Part shown: positions 1-6,240 of the stretch, piece after piece
Numbering within the stretch: the first letter of the stretch is position 1
Layout of the letters: the number at the start of each line of letters is the position of its first letter
Assembly (NCBI GenBank): GCA_902782905.1
Contig: CACZPB010000110.1
Span: 1 to 10,357, forward strand
Length of the DNA: 10,357 bases
Direction of reading: 5' to 3'
DNA from: an uncultured bacterium
GTDB lineage: Bacteria; Cyanobacteriota; Vampirovibrionia; Gastranaerophilales; Gastranaerophilaceae
Notes under the pieces: model-generated
Told to the model about the DNA's origin: nothing
Seen by the model: the letters and a program-made list of their open reading frames with translations, nothing else
Database searches by the model: none
Program-made: the position numbers and the translations under genes

Positions 1-1828
1 AACCGTTGATAGACAGTATTGACTCTACGCCTTTTATCTCCTGTATTTCGGCTGCCATTTTATTTACAACCTCTGTAGACCGTGTAAGCGTAGCTCCGTC
101 TTGCAATTGTACTTGTGCAAAAAGTGCACCCCTGTCTTCATCAGGTAAGAAACCGGTTGGAATAACTTTGAACATTATAATTATTAAGAAAAATATTCCC
201 AAGAGAGTTCTTAGAGTCTTTTTAGGCTGTGAAACAAAGTAATTAACAACATCTAGATATTTTTCCCTCACACTGTCAAACCAACGTTCAAACTTATTAA
301 TAAACTCAAAGTCAGTTTTTTCTTCACCTGATTTTAGAATCATTGAACAAAGTGCAGGAGAAAGTGTTAGTGCAACTACTGTCGAAAGACCGACAGAAGT
401 TGCGATGCAAACGGCAAATTGTCTGTACATTTGTCCCGTAATACCGCCTAAAAATGATACAGGAACGAATACTGCCATCAAAACAAGTGAAGTCGCAACA
501 ACCGCACCGAATACCTCTTGCATTGAGATATTTGTTGCTTCTCGCGGCGTTTTTCCTTCTTGTATGTGTCTTTGAGTATTTTCAAGTACTACAATTGCAT
601 CGTCTACAACAAGTCCTACTGCGAGTACAAGGCCAAACAATATTAATAAATTTATTGAAAATCCTATGCCTGCCATAAAAATAAATACACCAATTAATGA
701 CACAGGGATTGCACAGAATGGAATTAAAGCTGCTCTTGCAGTTCCAAGGAATAAATATGTAACTGCTGATACAAGAATAACCGCAAGTATTATCGCAGAT
801 ACTACTTCTTTAATAGATTCTCGTACAAATTCTGTTACATCATATTGAACGAAGTATTCCATATCATTAGGGAATTTTTTGCTAAGATTATCTAATTTTT
901 TATTAATTCTGTTAACCAAATCTATAGTGTTAGCATTAGGCAGCTGCGTTACTGCGATGTTTGCGCATTCTGCTCCTTTTATAGTTGCTCTTGCCGAATA
1001 TCTCTCAGCACCAAGCTCTACTCTTGCAACATCTTTAATTTTTACATTAGAGCCGTCTTTATTTGATTTAATAATTATGTTTTCGAATTCTTCAACAGTT
1101 TTTAGTCTGCCTTTTGTTTTTAATGTAAACTTCATCATCTGAGGTGTGTCCATCGGTTCTACACCGATGTTACCAGCCGGTGATTGTATGTTTTGTGATT
1201 GAACGGCATTATTTATATCGCTTGTTGAAACGCCTAAACTTGCCATTTTGTCAGGTTTAAGCCAAATTCTCATAGAATAATCGCCGGCACCATATACTTG
1301 AACACCTGCACACCCTTTCGTACGAGCCAGTTCATCTTTAATAAACATTGAGGCGTAGTTTGCCAGATATAGTGCATCATAAGTTTTGTTTGGAGAACGT
1401 AGTGCAATAAATAGCGCGCCTCCGCCACCGGTGGATTTTCTGACTGTTAAGCCATATCGCCGCACTTCTTCAGGCAGACGCGGTGTTACAAGCTGTAATT
1501 GATTTTGCACGTTAACAAGGTTCATATCAGGGTCGGAGCCTACTTCGAAATATATAGTAAGTTTATACATTCCGTTGCTTGATTCTGAGGTCATATAAAT
1601 CATGTTTTCAACACCGTTAAGCTGCAACTCTACGGGAGCCGCAATGGTTGAAGTTATAACATCAGCGTTCGCGCCGCTATACGTAGCATTAACTATTACC
1701 TGCGGAGGCGTAATAGATGGATATTCTTCCAGTGGAAGTGTTGTTAAACAAAGCAAACCGGCCAATATAATTGCAATAGAGATTACAATGGCGAATTTCG
1801 GTCTCTTGACGAAAAAATTATCAGCCAT
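1..1828 (-). CDS. RND efflux transporter, HAE1/AcrB-like (3' partial)
   Basis: Inner-membrane RND pump subunit, expected to use the proton gradient to expel hydrophobic compounds or drugs with a periplasmic adaptor and an outer-membrane channel. The first 609 residues of a family usually about 1,040 long are visible; the frame is open to the left edge. It starts MADNFFVKRP, a typical RND N-terminus, with TM1 at about 11-31, a periplasmic porter region from about 40 to 335, then a cluster of membrane helices. The TM4 motif VGLVVDDAIVVLEN carries the adjacent aspartates D409 and D410, equivalent to the AcrB proton-relay pair D407/D408. FLPDEDRG at 560-567 matches the conserved segment that opens the second periplasmic half. 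The ATG directly follows the TAG stop of the adaptor gene, and a GGGGGG run 9 nt upstream can act as ribosome-binding site, so the two genes are co-transcribed and probably translationally coupled. Substrate cannot be told from sequence. Family assignment is secure. Confidence 0.95.
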   Translation of the reverse strand, partial: MADNFFVKRPKFAIVISIAIILAGLLCLTTLPLEEYPSITPPQVIVNATYSGANADVITSTIAAPVELQLNGVENMIYMTSESSNGMYKLTIYFEVGSDPDMNLVNVQNQLQLVTPRLPEEVRRYGLTVRKSTGGGGALFIALRSPNKTYDALYLANYASMFIKDELARTKGCAGVQVYGAGDYSMRIWLKPDKMASLGVSTSDINNAVQSQNIQSPAGNIGVEPMDTPQMMKFTLKTKGRLKTVEEFENIIIKSNKDGSNVKIKDVARVELGAERYSARATIKGAECANIAVTQLPNANTIDLVNRINKKLDNLSKKFPNDMEYFVQYDVTEFVRESIKEVVSAIILAVILVSAVTYLFLGTARAALIPFCAIPVSLIGVFIFMAGIGFSINLLILFGLVLAVGLVVDDAIVVLENTQRHIQEGKTPREATNISMQEVFGAVVATSLVLMAVFVPVSFLGGITGQMYRQFAVCIATSVGLSTVVALTLSPALCSMILKSGEEKTDFEFINKFERWFDSVREKYLDVVNYFVSQPKKTLRTLLGIFFLIIIMFKVIPTGFLPDEDRGALFAQVQLQDGATLTRSTEVVNKMAAEIQEIKGVESILSING

Positions 1829-3040
1829 CTACTTATTCCCCCCAATAAGTCTTTTAATTTTTCTCAGAACTCTCACAATTATATTTTGTTTTTTAGTTTT
1901 TGTTTTATCAGCTTGAACTGCATTCTTAACAATCTTTACCGGTGAACCTGGGATTACTTTTTGCATGCCGGTTGTAACGATTCTGTCTCCTTTTTTGACA
2001 CCTTCTGATACAACCCAGTTCGTACCTGATTGTCCCATCGTTTTTATGTATGTCAATCGTGGAAGGTCTTCATTATCAAGAACAAATACATATAAACCTT
2101 CTTGGTTTTCCATTGTGGCAGATTGCGGTACTACAGGCATTTCGTCGTCTTTGTTTGAATAAATAATTATATGTCCGAAGTCTCCTTGCAACAAAGCTCC
2201 GTCCGGATTAGGGAAAGTTGCTCTTAAAGTGATAGTACCTGTAGATTCATCAACTTTGTTATCATAAAAGTCTTGTACTCCCTTGTATTGATATTTTTGT
2301 CCTGAACTAAATATGTATTCAACTTCTCGCTTTACGTTTGGACCGCCATCAATACGTGAGAGTTCTGCATAATCTTTAGATTCAATGGGAAACGTTATAT
2401 ACATAGGGTCAGAACTATTAATTGTTGTAAGAGGGCCGCTGTTCATTGATACGTAGTTACCGACAGTTACGTCAATTATACCGACTCTGCCGTCAACAGG
2501 TGCCTTAATATGCGTATAACCAAGATTTCTTTGAGCATCTCTGTAGGCACTTTCCATAGTGTGAACTTGTGCTGTATAAGCATCTCTTTGTGCAAGTACA
2601 TTATCGTAGTCAGAACGAGCTACAAAATCATTATCTACAAGCTCTTTATATCTTGCCAGTTGTTTTTCATAATATAATTTTTGTGCTCTTGCATTATCAA
2701 GGTTTCCCTTTGCCATATTTGCGGCATATGAATATTCTTGAGGCTCAATTTCAAAAAGCACTTGTCCTGTTTTTACATAATCACCTTCTTTAAAATAGCT
2801 TTTTGTAAGGTATCCGTTAATTCTTGCAAGAACTTCAACACGATATTTTGCCATTACTCTGGCTGTTGCCGTATACTGACGTCTGAAGTGATCGGTTTTT
2901 ACTGTATCCATAGTCACCGAAGGCGTGCCAAATGCAGCTCTTGATTTGGCTGAACTCATTTTATTTATGTGCGAAATAATCATTCTTCCGATGATTAGTG
3001 CAAACATAATGACTAAAATTATTATTATATTTTTTCTCAT
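1829..3040 (-). CDS. RND efflux periplasmic adaptor (membrane fusion protein, AcrA/HlyD-like)
   Basis: Periplasmic adaptor joining the RND pump encoded immediately downstream to an outer-membrane channel. The 403-residue protein has an N-terminal hydrophobic anchor (about 4-23) and no lipobox cysteine, so it is probably held by an uncleaved signal anchor rather than a lipid. Domains in order: first half of the lipoyl/barrel-sandwich domain (about 68-100, including the stretch EGDYVKTGQVLFEIEP), alpha-helical hairpin (about 103-173), second lipoyl half (about 174-210, IKAPVDGRVG), beta-barrel (about 211-290) and membrane-proximal domain (about 300-370). Residues 373-403 form an unusual basic tail rich in Lys/Arg. 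The start is supported by GAGAG 7 nt upstream of the ATG. A candidate promoter lies just upstream. No TolC-like gene is visible; it may lie beyond the left edge. Confidence 0.94.
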   Translation of the reverse strand: MRKNIIIILVIMFALIIGRMIISHINKMSSAKSRAAFGTPSVTMDTVKTDHFRRQYTATARVMAKYRVEVLARINGYLTKSYFKEGDYVKTGQVLFEIEPQEYSYAANMAKGNLDNARAQKLYYEKQLARYKELVDNDFVARSDYDNVLAQRDAYTAQVHTMESAYRDAQRNLGYTHIKAPVDGRVGIIDVTVGNYVSMNSGPLTTINSSDPMYITFPIESKDYAELSRIDGGPNVKREVEYIFSSGQKYQYKGVQDFYDNKVDESTGTITLRATFPNPDGALLQGDFGHIIIYSNKDDEMPVVPQSATMENQEGLYVFVLDNEDLPRLTYIKTMGQSGTNWVVSEGVKKGDRIVTTGMQKVIPGSPVKIVKNAVQADKTKTKKQNIIVRVLRKIKRLIGGNK

Positions 3041-3047
3041 CCCTGTA

Positions 3048-3052
3048 CTCTC
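3048..3052 (-). promoter_or_regulatory. Ribosome-binding site of the adaptor gene
   Basis: GAGAG on the minus strand, 7 nt before the ATG at 3040. It supports that start, which gives a normal hydrophobic N-terminal anchor. Confidence 0.55.
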
Positions 3053-3072
3053 TTAAAATTGTTATAATGCTA

Positions 3073-3100
3073 AATATACTCTCTATTATGATGTTATCAA
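3073..3100 (-). promoter_or_regulatory. Candidate sigma70-type promoter of the RND efflux operon
   Basis: On the minus strand TTGATA (3095-3100) is followed after 16 nt by TATATT (3073-3078). Each hexamer matches the consensus at five of six positions. It lies in the 112-nt gap between the ATPase stop and the adaptor start and predicts a 5' leader of about 25 nt. No clear terminator separates it from the ATPase gene upstream, so some read-through is possible. A TATAAC sits a little further downstream and is an alternative -10. Confidence 0.5.
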
Positions 3101-3152
3101 AAATAGAAAAACATATCAATAACAGAATGAGAAATTTATACACTCGGGTATG

Positions 3153-4751
3153 CTATTTTAGTGTGATTCTAACATGTCTGTAAGGTTCTTCACCGATTGA
3201 TTTACTAACTAAATTGTATTGCTCTGCTAGTTCATGTTGAAGTTTTCTTATATACTGATTCTGTGGATTTAAGTCAACCATTCTGGTACCTTGCTGAACT
3301 TTTTTGATTGCATTTTTTGCTTCGTCCAATGCTTGTTCTGCTTCATCTTTATATCCTTGTGTCGGTTCAACATCTCCGGGTTGTATATCAAGAGCATCTT
3401 TTAGAACTTTTTGAATTTGTGCCATAGAGTTAGTTTTTACGTAATATATTCGGACACGGTATTCCTGTGCAGTGCTAAGGATTTTTGCACCACCTTTTGC
3501 AAAGTTTTTATGTACAATCACAATGTCAGCATCTTCTACGTTTCTGGTGATTTCGACATTTAAATCCAACCGCTCTATGATTTTTTCAACAATTGTTCTT
3601 GATACCGCATATAAGTATACTTTTTTGAGAGGTTTAACTTTTTCAACATAATCTTGTCTTGAAAAAGAGAAATTCATACTGTTGTCTTTTGGAGTTTGAG
3701 ATTCTGCTTCTTTCTCTTTCTTCCAATCTTGTTTTATTTCTTCAGCTGGTTCGCTCTTTCTCTCTGTATAATTTTGCTCAACTTTTCTAATTTCAGGTCT
3801 TATAGGCCATCCTCTTAAAATATAGTCGACTGCTTCTGATGTATTTTTGTAGACAGCAAGTGTATTCCTGTCTAAAATTTCAATTACTATATCAAAAGTA
3901 GGCTGTTTTTCTCTTTCCAAGACTGTTTTTTGAGAAGCACGTCTTTTTGCTTCATCGTCACCCAATGTAACAGATTGAATACCGCCGACTAAATCTGATA
4001 GCGTCGGGTTTTTTATTAAACTCTCCAAACAGTTACCATGAGCTGTTGCAATAAGCATTACACCACGCTCTGCAATTGTTCTTGCAGCTTGCGCTTCCGC
4101 CTCCGTTCCGATTTCATCAACGACAATAACTTCGGGTGTGTGGTTTTCAACAGCTTCAATCATAATGTCTTTTTGAAGCTCCGGTTGAGCAACCTGCATT
4201 CTTCTTGAAGCACCGACAGCAGGGTGTGGGACATCTCCGTCACCGGCAATTTCATTAGAAGTATCGACAATCACTACCCTCTTGCCTAATTCATCTGCGA
4301 CAAGCCTTGAAATTTCTCTTAATTTAGTTGTTTTTCCAACCCCAGGAGGGCCTAAAAAGAGAATACTCTTGCCTTGTGTACATATATCTTTAATACAAGC
4401 AATCGTACCTGTTACAACTCTGCCTATACGGCAAGTAAGACCAACCACTTTTCCTTGTCTGTTTCTAATTGCGCTAATTCTGTGTAACGTCCCCGGAATA
4501 CCTGAACGGTTGTCATGTGTAAATTCTTGCAGATGTGATGTAACATAAGTTATGTCTTCATCATTTACGGGCTCTGAGCCTATTTTATCAATTTTCCCCC
4601 CCGCATGGCGAATCTCTGGAGGTCTTCCGATATCAAGTACTATTTCTATGACATCATCCAATGCATCTTGCGTTATGTTTGATGTGACTTTTGGGGGCAT
4701 TATTGCTAAAAGTCTTTCGAGGTCATTTTGAAATTCTAAGTTGCTCATCAT
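3153..4751 (-). CDS. R3H domain AAA ATPase, SpoIIIAA-like, Ycf45 family
   Basis: Cytoplasmic P-loop ATPase with a C-terminal single-stranded nucleic-acid-binding R3H domain; 532 residues, normal for the cyanobacterial family. The N-terminal and AAA portions resemble stage III sporulation protein AA: Walker A GPPGVGKTT at 134-142 and Walker B VIVVDEIG at 208-215. A charged linker (about 318-360) leads to a second small domain (about 376-450, from KKVYLYAVSR to the QIQKVLKDAL region) characteristic of cyanobacterial and plastid Ycf45 proteins. The R3H signature is at the C-terminus (R502-x3-H506, then GEEPYRHVRI). The biological role is not established in this family; a nucleic-acid-linked motor or remodelling function is inference. 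Two ATGs are adjacent (4751 and 4748) and neither has a good Shine-Dalgarno sequence; a short leader ORF ends 2 nt upstream. An extended -10 promoter precedes it. It is a monocistronic gene or weakly joined to the efflux operon. Confidence 0.93.
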   Translation of the reverse strand: MMSNLEFQNDLERLLAIMPPKVTSNITQDALDDVIEIVLDIGRPPEIRHAGGKIDKIGSEPVNDEDITYVTSHLQEFTHDNRSGIPGTLHRISAIRNRQGKVVGLTCRIGRVVTGTIACIKDICTQGKSILFLGPPGVGKTTKLREISRLVADELGKRVVIVDTSNEIAGDGDVPHPAVGASRRMQVAQPELQKDIMIEAVENHTPEVIVVDEIGTEAEAQAARTIAERGVMLIATAHGNCLESLIKNPTLSDLVGGIQSVTLGDDEAKRRASQKTVLEREKQPTFDIVIEILDRNTLAVYKNTSEAVDYILRGWPIRPEIRKVEQNYTERKSEPAEEIKQDWKKEKEAESQTPKDNSMNFSFSRQDYVEKVKPLKKVYLYAVSRTIVEKIIERLDLNVEITRNVEDADIVIVHKNFAKGGAKILSTAQEYRVRIYYVKTNSMAQIQKVLKDALDIQPGDVEPTQGYKDEAEQALDEAKNAIKKVQQGTRMVDLNPQNQYIRKLQHELAEQYNLVSKSIGEEPYRHVRITLK

Positions 4752-4753
4752 TC

Positions 4754-4801
4754 TTATATAAAATGCCTTTCTGCTTGCGCATTTGGCTGCCTGCTGTTCA
4801 A
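4754..4801 (-). CDS. Possible 15-codon leader ORF before the R3H ATPase gene
   Basis: A strong AGGAG (4809-4813) lies 7 nt before a TTG codon at 4801 on the minus strand. From there the frame reads 15 codons (MNSRQPNAQAERHFI if TTG is read as Met) to TAA at 4754-4756. The ATPase ATG follows after only 2 nt, an arrangement compatible with termination-reinitiation coupling. The ATPase gene itself lacks a good ribosome-binding site, which makes the leader more plausible. The ORF is very short and no homology is recognised. The good Shine-Dalgarno could instead point to a frameshift in the true N-terminus. Confidence 0.28.
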   Translation of the reverse strand: MNSRQPNAQAERHFI

Positions 4802-4808
4802 ATTTGAT

Positions 4809-4813
4809 CTCCT
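4809..4813 (-). promoter_or_regulatory. Strong Shine-Dalgarno (AGGAG) in the ATPase leader
   Basis: AGGAG on the minus strand is the only good ribosome-binding site upstream of the R3H ATPase gene. It sits 58 nt before the annotated ATG, too far to serve that start directly, but 7 nt before the TTG of the leader ORF. Confidence 0.45.
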
Positions 4814-4819
4814 AATTTT

Positions 4820-4828
4820 ATTATAACA
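4820..4828 (-). promoter_or_regulatory. Extended -10 promoter of the R3H ATPase gene
   Basis: The minus strand carries TGTTATAAT, a perfect -10 hexamer (4820-4825) preceded by the TGn extension. The region 17 nt upstream (AAGATA) is a poor -35 box, which fits an extended -10 or activator-dependent promoter. Transcription would start near 4813, leaving a very short leader before the AGGAG. A TTGTTACAA motif lies about 33 nt upstream. Confidence 0.6.
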
Positions 4829-4858
4829 CATTTTACATACTTTATCTTTGTTTGTCAT

Positions 4859-4879
4859 TATTGTAACAAAATCTTAATA
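4859..4879 (-). promoter_or_regulatory. Candidate operator upstream of the ATPase gene (shared motif, copy 1)
   Basis: Minus strand reads TATTAAGA followed by TTTTGTTACAATA. The core TTGTTACAA is a near-perfect palindrome. It ends 33 nt before the -10 box. A second copy with the same TATTAAGA flank occurs at 5353-5372 upstream of the EF-hand gene. GTTACAAT resembles one half of the cyanobacterial HLR1 (RpaB-binding) element, but no properly spaced second repeat is present. Confidence 0.35.
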
Positions 4880-4922
4880 TTCATAATAAGGCTAAAATGT
4901 ATGTGTAGTGATTATTTTACAT

Positions 4923-4952
4923 AATAAAAAAGCGAAGCAATAGCTTCGCTTT
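4923..4952 (-). terminator. Rho-independent terminator of the EF-hand-like gene
   Basis: On the minus strand a 10-bp stem (AAAGCGAAGC paired with GCTTCGCTTT, 4929-4952, loop of 4 nt) runs directly into a T-rich tail. It begins about 25 nt after the stop codon of the small acidic gene and insulates the ATPase promoter downstream. Confidence 0.85.
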
Positions 4953-4976
4953 AATACCTTATTAATTATAATTTCT

Positions 4977-5276
4977 TTAAACTCCTGACTCATTTTTATC
5001 TTTAACTTTTGCTTCTTCTTCTTTTTGTTTTTCTTTGTCAACTTCAGCAGAATCTTTTTCTTGCTCTTCTACAAACAAAGTTGCAAATTGTTCATATAAA
5101 TCAGCATCCTGAATTATTTCATCAAGTTCAAGATAATTGTTTTCATCAATATTAGCTTCTTCAAATTTATTTGCGTCAATATTGTTTTTTTGTGCTTGTT
5201 GTGCAGTAAGCTTATCTCCGCCGATAGCTTTTACTATAAAATTTTTAAGAACATTAGCATTAATATTTGTTGACAT
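4977..5276 (-). CDS. Small acidic protein with one EF-hand-like loop, hypothetical
   Basis: A 99-residue soluble protein that I cannot place in a named family. Residues 42-53 (NIDENNYLELDE) fit the 12-residue EF-hand loop: N1, D3, N5, N6, L8 and E12, with Asn in place of the usual Asp1 and Gly6. The helices that should flank such a loop are plausible at about 22-40 and 54-70. The C-terminal third (about 70-95) is a low-complexity Glu/Lys-rich, probably disordered or coiled tail. There is no signal peptide or membrane segment. The start is well supported by AAGGAG 7 nt upstream of the ATG. The gene stands alone between two terminators, with its own candidate promoter. Calcium binding is only inferred; a lone degenerate EF-hand may need to dimerise or may bind nothing. 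That the gene is real is quite likely, given its ribosome-binding site and terminator. Confidence 0.82.
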   Translation of the reverse strand: MSTNINANVLKNFIVKAIGGDKLTAQQAQKNNIDANKFEEANIDENNYLELDEIIQDADLYEQFATLFVEEQEKDSAEVDKEKQKEEEAKVKDKNESGV

Positions 5277-5283
5277 ATCGACT

Positions 5284-5289
5284 CTCCTT
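5284..5289 (-). promoter_or_regulatory. Shine-Dalgarno of the EF-hand-like gene
   Basis: AAGGAG on the minus strand, 7 nt before the ATG at 5276, an optimal match that fixes the start of the 99-residue protein. Confidence 0.8.
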
Positions 5290-5316
5290 ATTTTATTACA
5301 TCTTACATATATTTAA

Positions 5317-5322
5317 AGTATA
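5317..5322 (-). promoter_or_regulatory. Candidate -10 box of the EF-hand-like gene
   Basis: TATACT on the minus strand (five of six matches), about 40 nt before the ATG. The best -35-like hexamer, TTGAAA at 5337-5342, is only 14 nt away and therefore too close, so the promoter may rely on an activator. The TTGTAACAA motif ends 30 nt upstream, similar to the arrangement at the ATPase gene. Confidence 0.4.
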
Positions 5323-5352
5323 TAAAAAAAACTTGATTTCAAATTTTGAAAA

Positions 5353-5372
5353 TATTGTTACAATTCTTAATA
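5353..5372 (-). promoter_or_regulatory. Candidate operator upstream of the EF-hand gene (shared motif, copy 2)
   Basis: Minus strand reads TATTAAGA followed by ATTGTAACAATA, differing from copy 1 (4859-4879) by a one-base gap and the central base of the palindrome. It ends 30 nt before the candidate -10 box and abuts the terminator of rpmB. Confidence 0.35.
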
Positions 5373-5404
5373 AAAAAGAGCTTGATTAATACAAGCTCTT
5401 TTTT
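5372..5404 (-). terminator. Rho-independent terminator of rpmB
   Basis: A 13-bp inverted repeat (GAGCTTG/CAAGCTC extended by A/T pairs, 7-nt loop at 5385-5391) ends in a T-run on the minus strand. It begins about 25 nt past the rpmB stop. The A/T arms give a T-run on both strands, so it could also work in the opposite direction, although no plus-strand gene needs it. Confidence 0.85.
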
Positions 5405-5428
5405 TATTAAAATCTATGTTTTGCAATA

Positions 5429-5623
5429 CTATATAGCTTTTTGAACTTTACCTGCTTTTAAGCAAGAAGTACAAACTGTTTTTCTCACAGCGTGACCGTT
5501 ATTATCCAAAACTCTGATTTCTTGAAGATTTGGAGATTGTCTTTTTACGATTTGTTTATGAGAAAACGTTAATTTAGCTGCCTTAAGATCGCCTTTTCCG
5601 CATATTTCACATTTTTTTGCCAT
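5429..5623 (-). CDS. rpmB: Large ribosomal subunit protein bL28
   Basis: Structural protein of the 50S ribosomal subunit. The 64-residue product begins MAKKCEICGKG and carries the family's basic core (SHKQIVKRQSPNLQ followed by IRVLD) and a C-terminal CTSCLKAGKVQKA. Two CxxC pairs, C5/C8 and C51/C54, make this the zinc-binding C+ form. The ATG at 5623 was chosen because it gives the canonical N-terminus and has AAGGA 8 nt upstream; a TTG at 5659 would add 12 residues foreign to the family. The gene lies 74 nt after the pentapeptide gene with a candidate promoter in between and a strong terminator after it, so it is probably transcribed on its own, possibly with some read-through from the signalling operon. 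Confidence 0.97.
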   Translation of the reverse strand: MAKKCEICGKGDLKAAKLTFSHKQIVKRQSPNLQEIRVLDNNGHAVRKTVCTSCLKAGKVQKAI

Positions 5624-5631
5624 AATTCTAT

Positions 5632-5636
5632 TCCTT
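5632..5636 (-). promoter_or_regulatory. Shine-Dalgarno deciding the rpmB start
   Basis: AAGGA on the minus strand, 8 nt before the ATG at 5623. It supports the short, family-standard start over an upstream in-frame TTG. Confidence 0.75.
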
Positions 5637-5658
5637 CTTTCTAACCTAGTGTAATTCA

Positions 5659-5687
5659 AGTCTAAAACAAAAGATTTTATTTTGCAA
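5659..5687 (-). promoter_or_regulatory. Candidate promoter of rpmB
   Basis: TTGCAA (5682-5687) and TAGACT (5659-5664) are separated by exactly 17 nt on the minus strand, with the predicted start of transcription about 28 nt before the rpmB ATG. The -10 matches consensus at only four of six positions. Confidence 0.4.
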
Positions 5688-5697
5688 CTCTTTGATA

Positions 5698-6225
5698 TTA
5701 ATAATCTGTTTGAGTATAGTCATCATCATCTTTTAAAGATGATAAATCGTCTGAATATTGAGTGTCAAAATCCTCAGGCAAATATTCATTGTCCGGCCAA
5801 ACAGTTTCTTCATCAAATCTGCAAGCATTTAAGTTTTCTGCCATTGATAAGTCAGAGTTTGTCAAATCTGCACCCTGAAAAACGGCTCCTGCTAAATCTG
5901 AGTCAGAAAAATTACAGTAGTCAATAGTTGCGTAGCTAAAATCTGTACCGTTTAAGACTGATTCCGTCAGGGCACATTCAATAAGATTCGCTCTTGTGAA
6001 GTCAACAGAAGACAAATCACATCCTTCAAACTTTACATTAGTCAAATGTGCATCAGCAAAAGATGATGATGTCAAATCCGCATTGTTGAATTCAGCACCA
6101 TCCAATGTTATATTACTGAAATCTGTTTCACTTAAATCAGCTCCGCCTTTAATATTTTTAATTTCAGAATTAAAGGTTTCTATATCGTTATTTAAAAGAT
6201 CTACAAGTTCTTCTTTTGATATCAT
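5698..6225 (-). CDS. Acidic pentapeptide-repeat protein
   Basis: A 175-residue soluble protein whose centre (about 27-128) is an uninterrupted series of roughly 20 pentapeptides of the A(D/N)LXX type, expected to fold as a right-handed quadrilateral beta-helix of about five coils. The central residue alternates regularly between Leu and Phe (L31, F36, L41, F46 and so on to F116, L121) with few exceptions. A helical N-terminal cap (1-25) and an acidic tail (137-175, including DDDD at 166-169) flank it. I count 40 Asp/Glu against 7 Lys/Arg, so the protein is strongly acidic. There is no signal peptide. The start has AGGAG 10 nt upstream, overlapping the TAG stop of the preceding response regulator (13-nt gap), so it is the last gene of the signalling operon. 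Function unknown; DNA mimicry, as in the gyrase-binding Qnr and MfpA proteins, is one possibility, a scaffold another. Confidence 0.9.
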   Translation of the reverse strand: MISKEELVDLLNNDIETFNSEIKNIKGGADLSETDFSNITLDGAEFNNADLTSSSFADAHLTNVKFEGCDLSSVDFTRANLIECALTESVLNGTDFSYATIDYCNFSDSDLAGAVFQGADLTNSDLSMAENLNACRFDEETVWPDNEYLPEDFDTQYSDDLSSLKDDDDYTQTDY

Positions 6226-6235
6226 TTATATCATT

Positions 6236-6240
6236 CTCCT
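6236..6240 (-). promoter_or_regulatory. Ribosome-binding site of the pentapeptide gene, overlapping the upstream stop
   Basis: AGGAG on the minus strand shares bases with the TAG stop codon (6239-6241) of the response-regulator gene. Ribosomes ending there sit on the initiation region of the next gene, which favours coupled expression. Confidence 0.65.

Noticed and set aside
6..1142. Several plus-strand ORFs of 60-87 codons across the RND region
   Set aside because: They are antisense to a clearly conserved RND transporter frame, have no recognisable products and lack convincing ribosome-binding sites.
1602..1916. Plus-strand ORF of 104 codons
   Set aside because: It lies antisense to the pump start and the adaptor end; its hydrophobic residues are a by-product of the opposite-strand codons.
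2961..3143. Minus-strand 60-codon ORF upstream of and overlapping the adaptor start
   Set aside because: Different frame from the adaptor, overlaps its signal anchor and the candidate promoter, and resembles no protein; composition-driven.
3127..3152. Possible terminator after the R3H ATPase gene (ATAC with GTAT hairpin)
   Set aside because: Four base pairs and no T-run; the ATPase transcript may read into the efflux operon or end by another mechanism.
4848..4867. Complete HLR1 (RpaB) direct-repeat element
   Set aside because: Only one GTTACAAT half-site is present; the following TGACAAA is misspaced and mismatched, so only a resemblance is noted.
5624..5659. Longer rpmB start at TTG 5659, adding 12 residues
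   Set aside because: bL28 proteins begin MA(K/R)xC; the ATG at 5623 has a good Shine-Dalgarno, and the extension overlaps the candidate -10 box.
5659..5697. Possible terminator between the pentapeptide gene and rpmB (AAAGA with TCTTT)
   Set aside because: Only five A/T-rich base pairs with a 14-nt loop; too weak to call.
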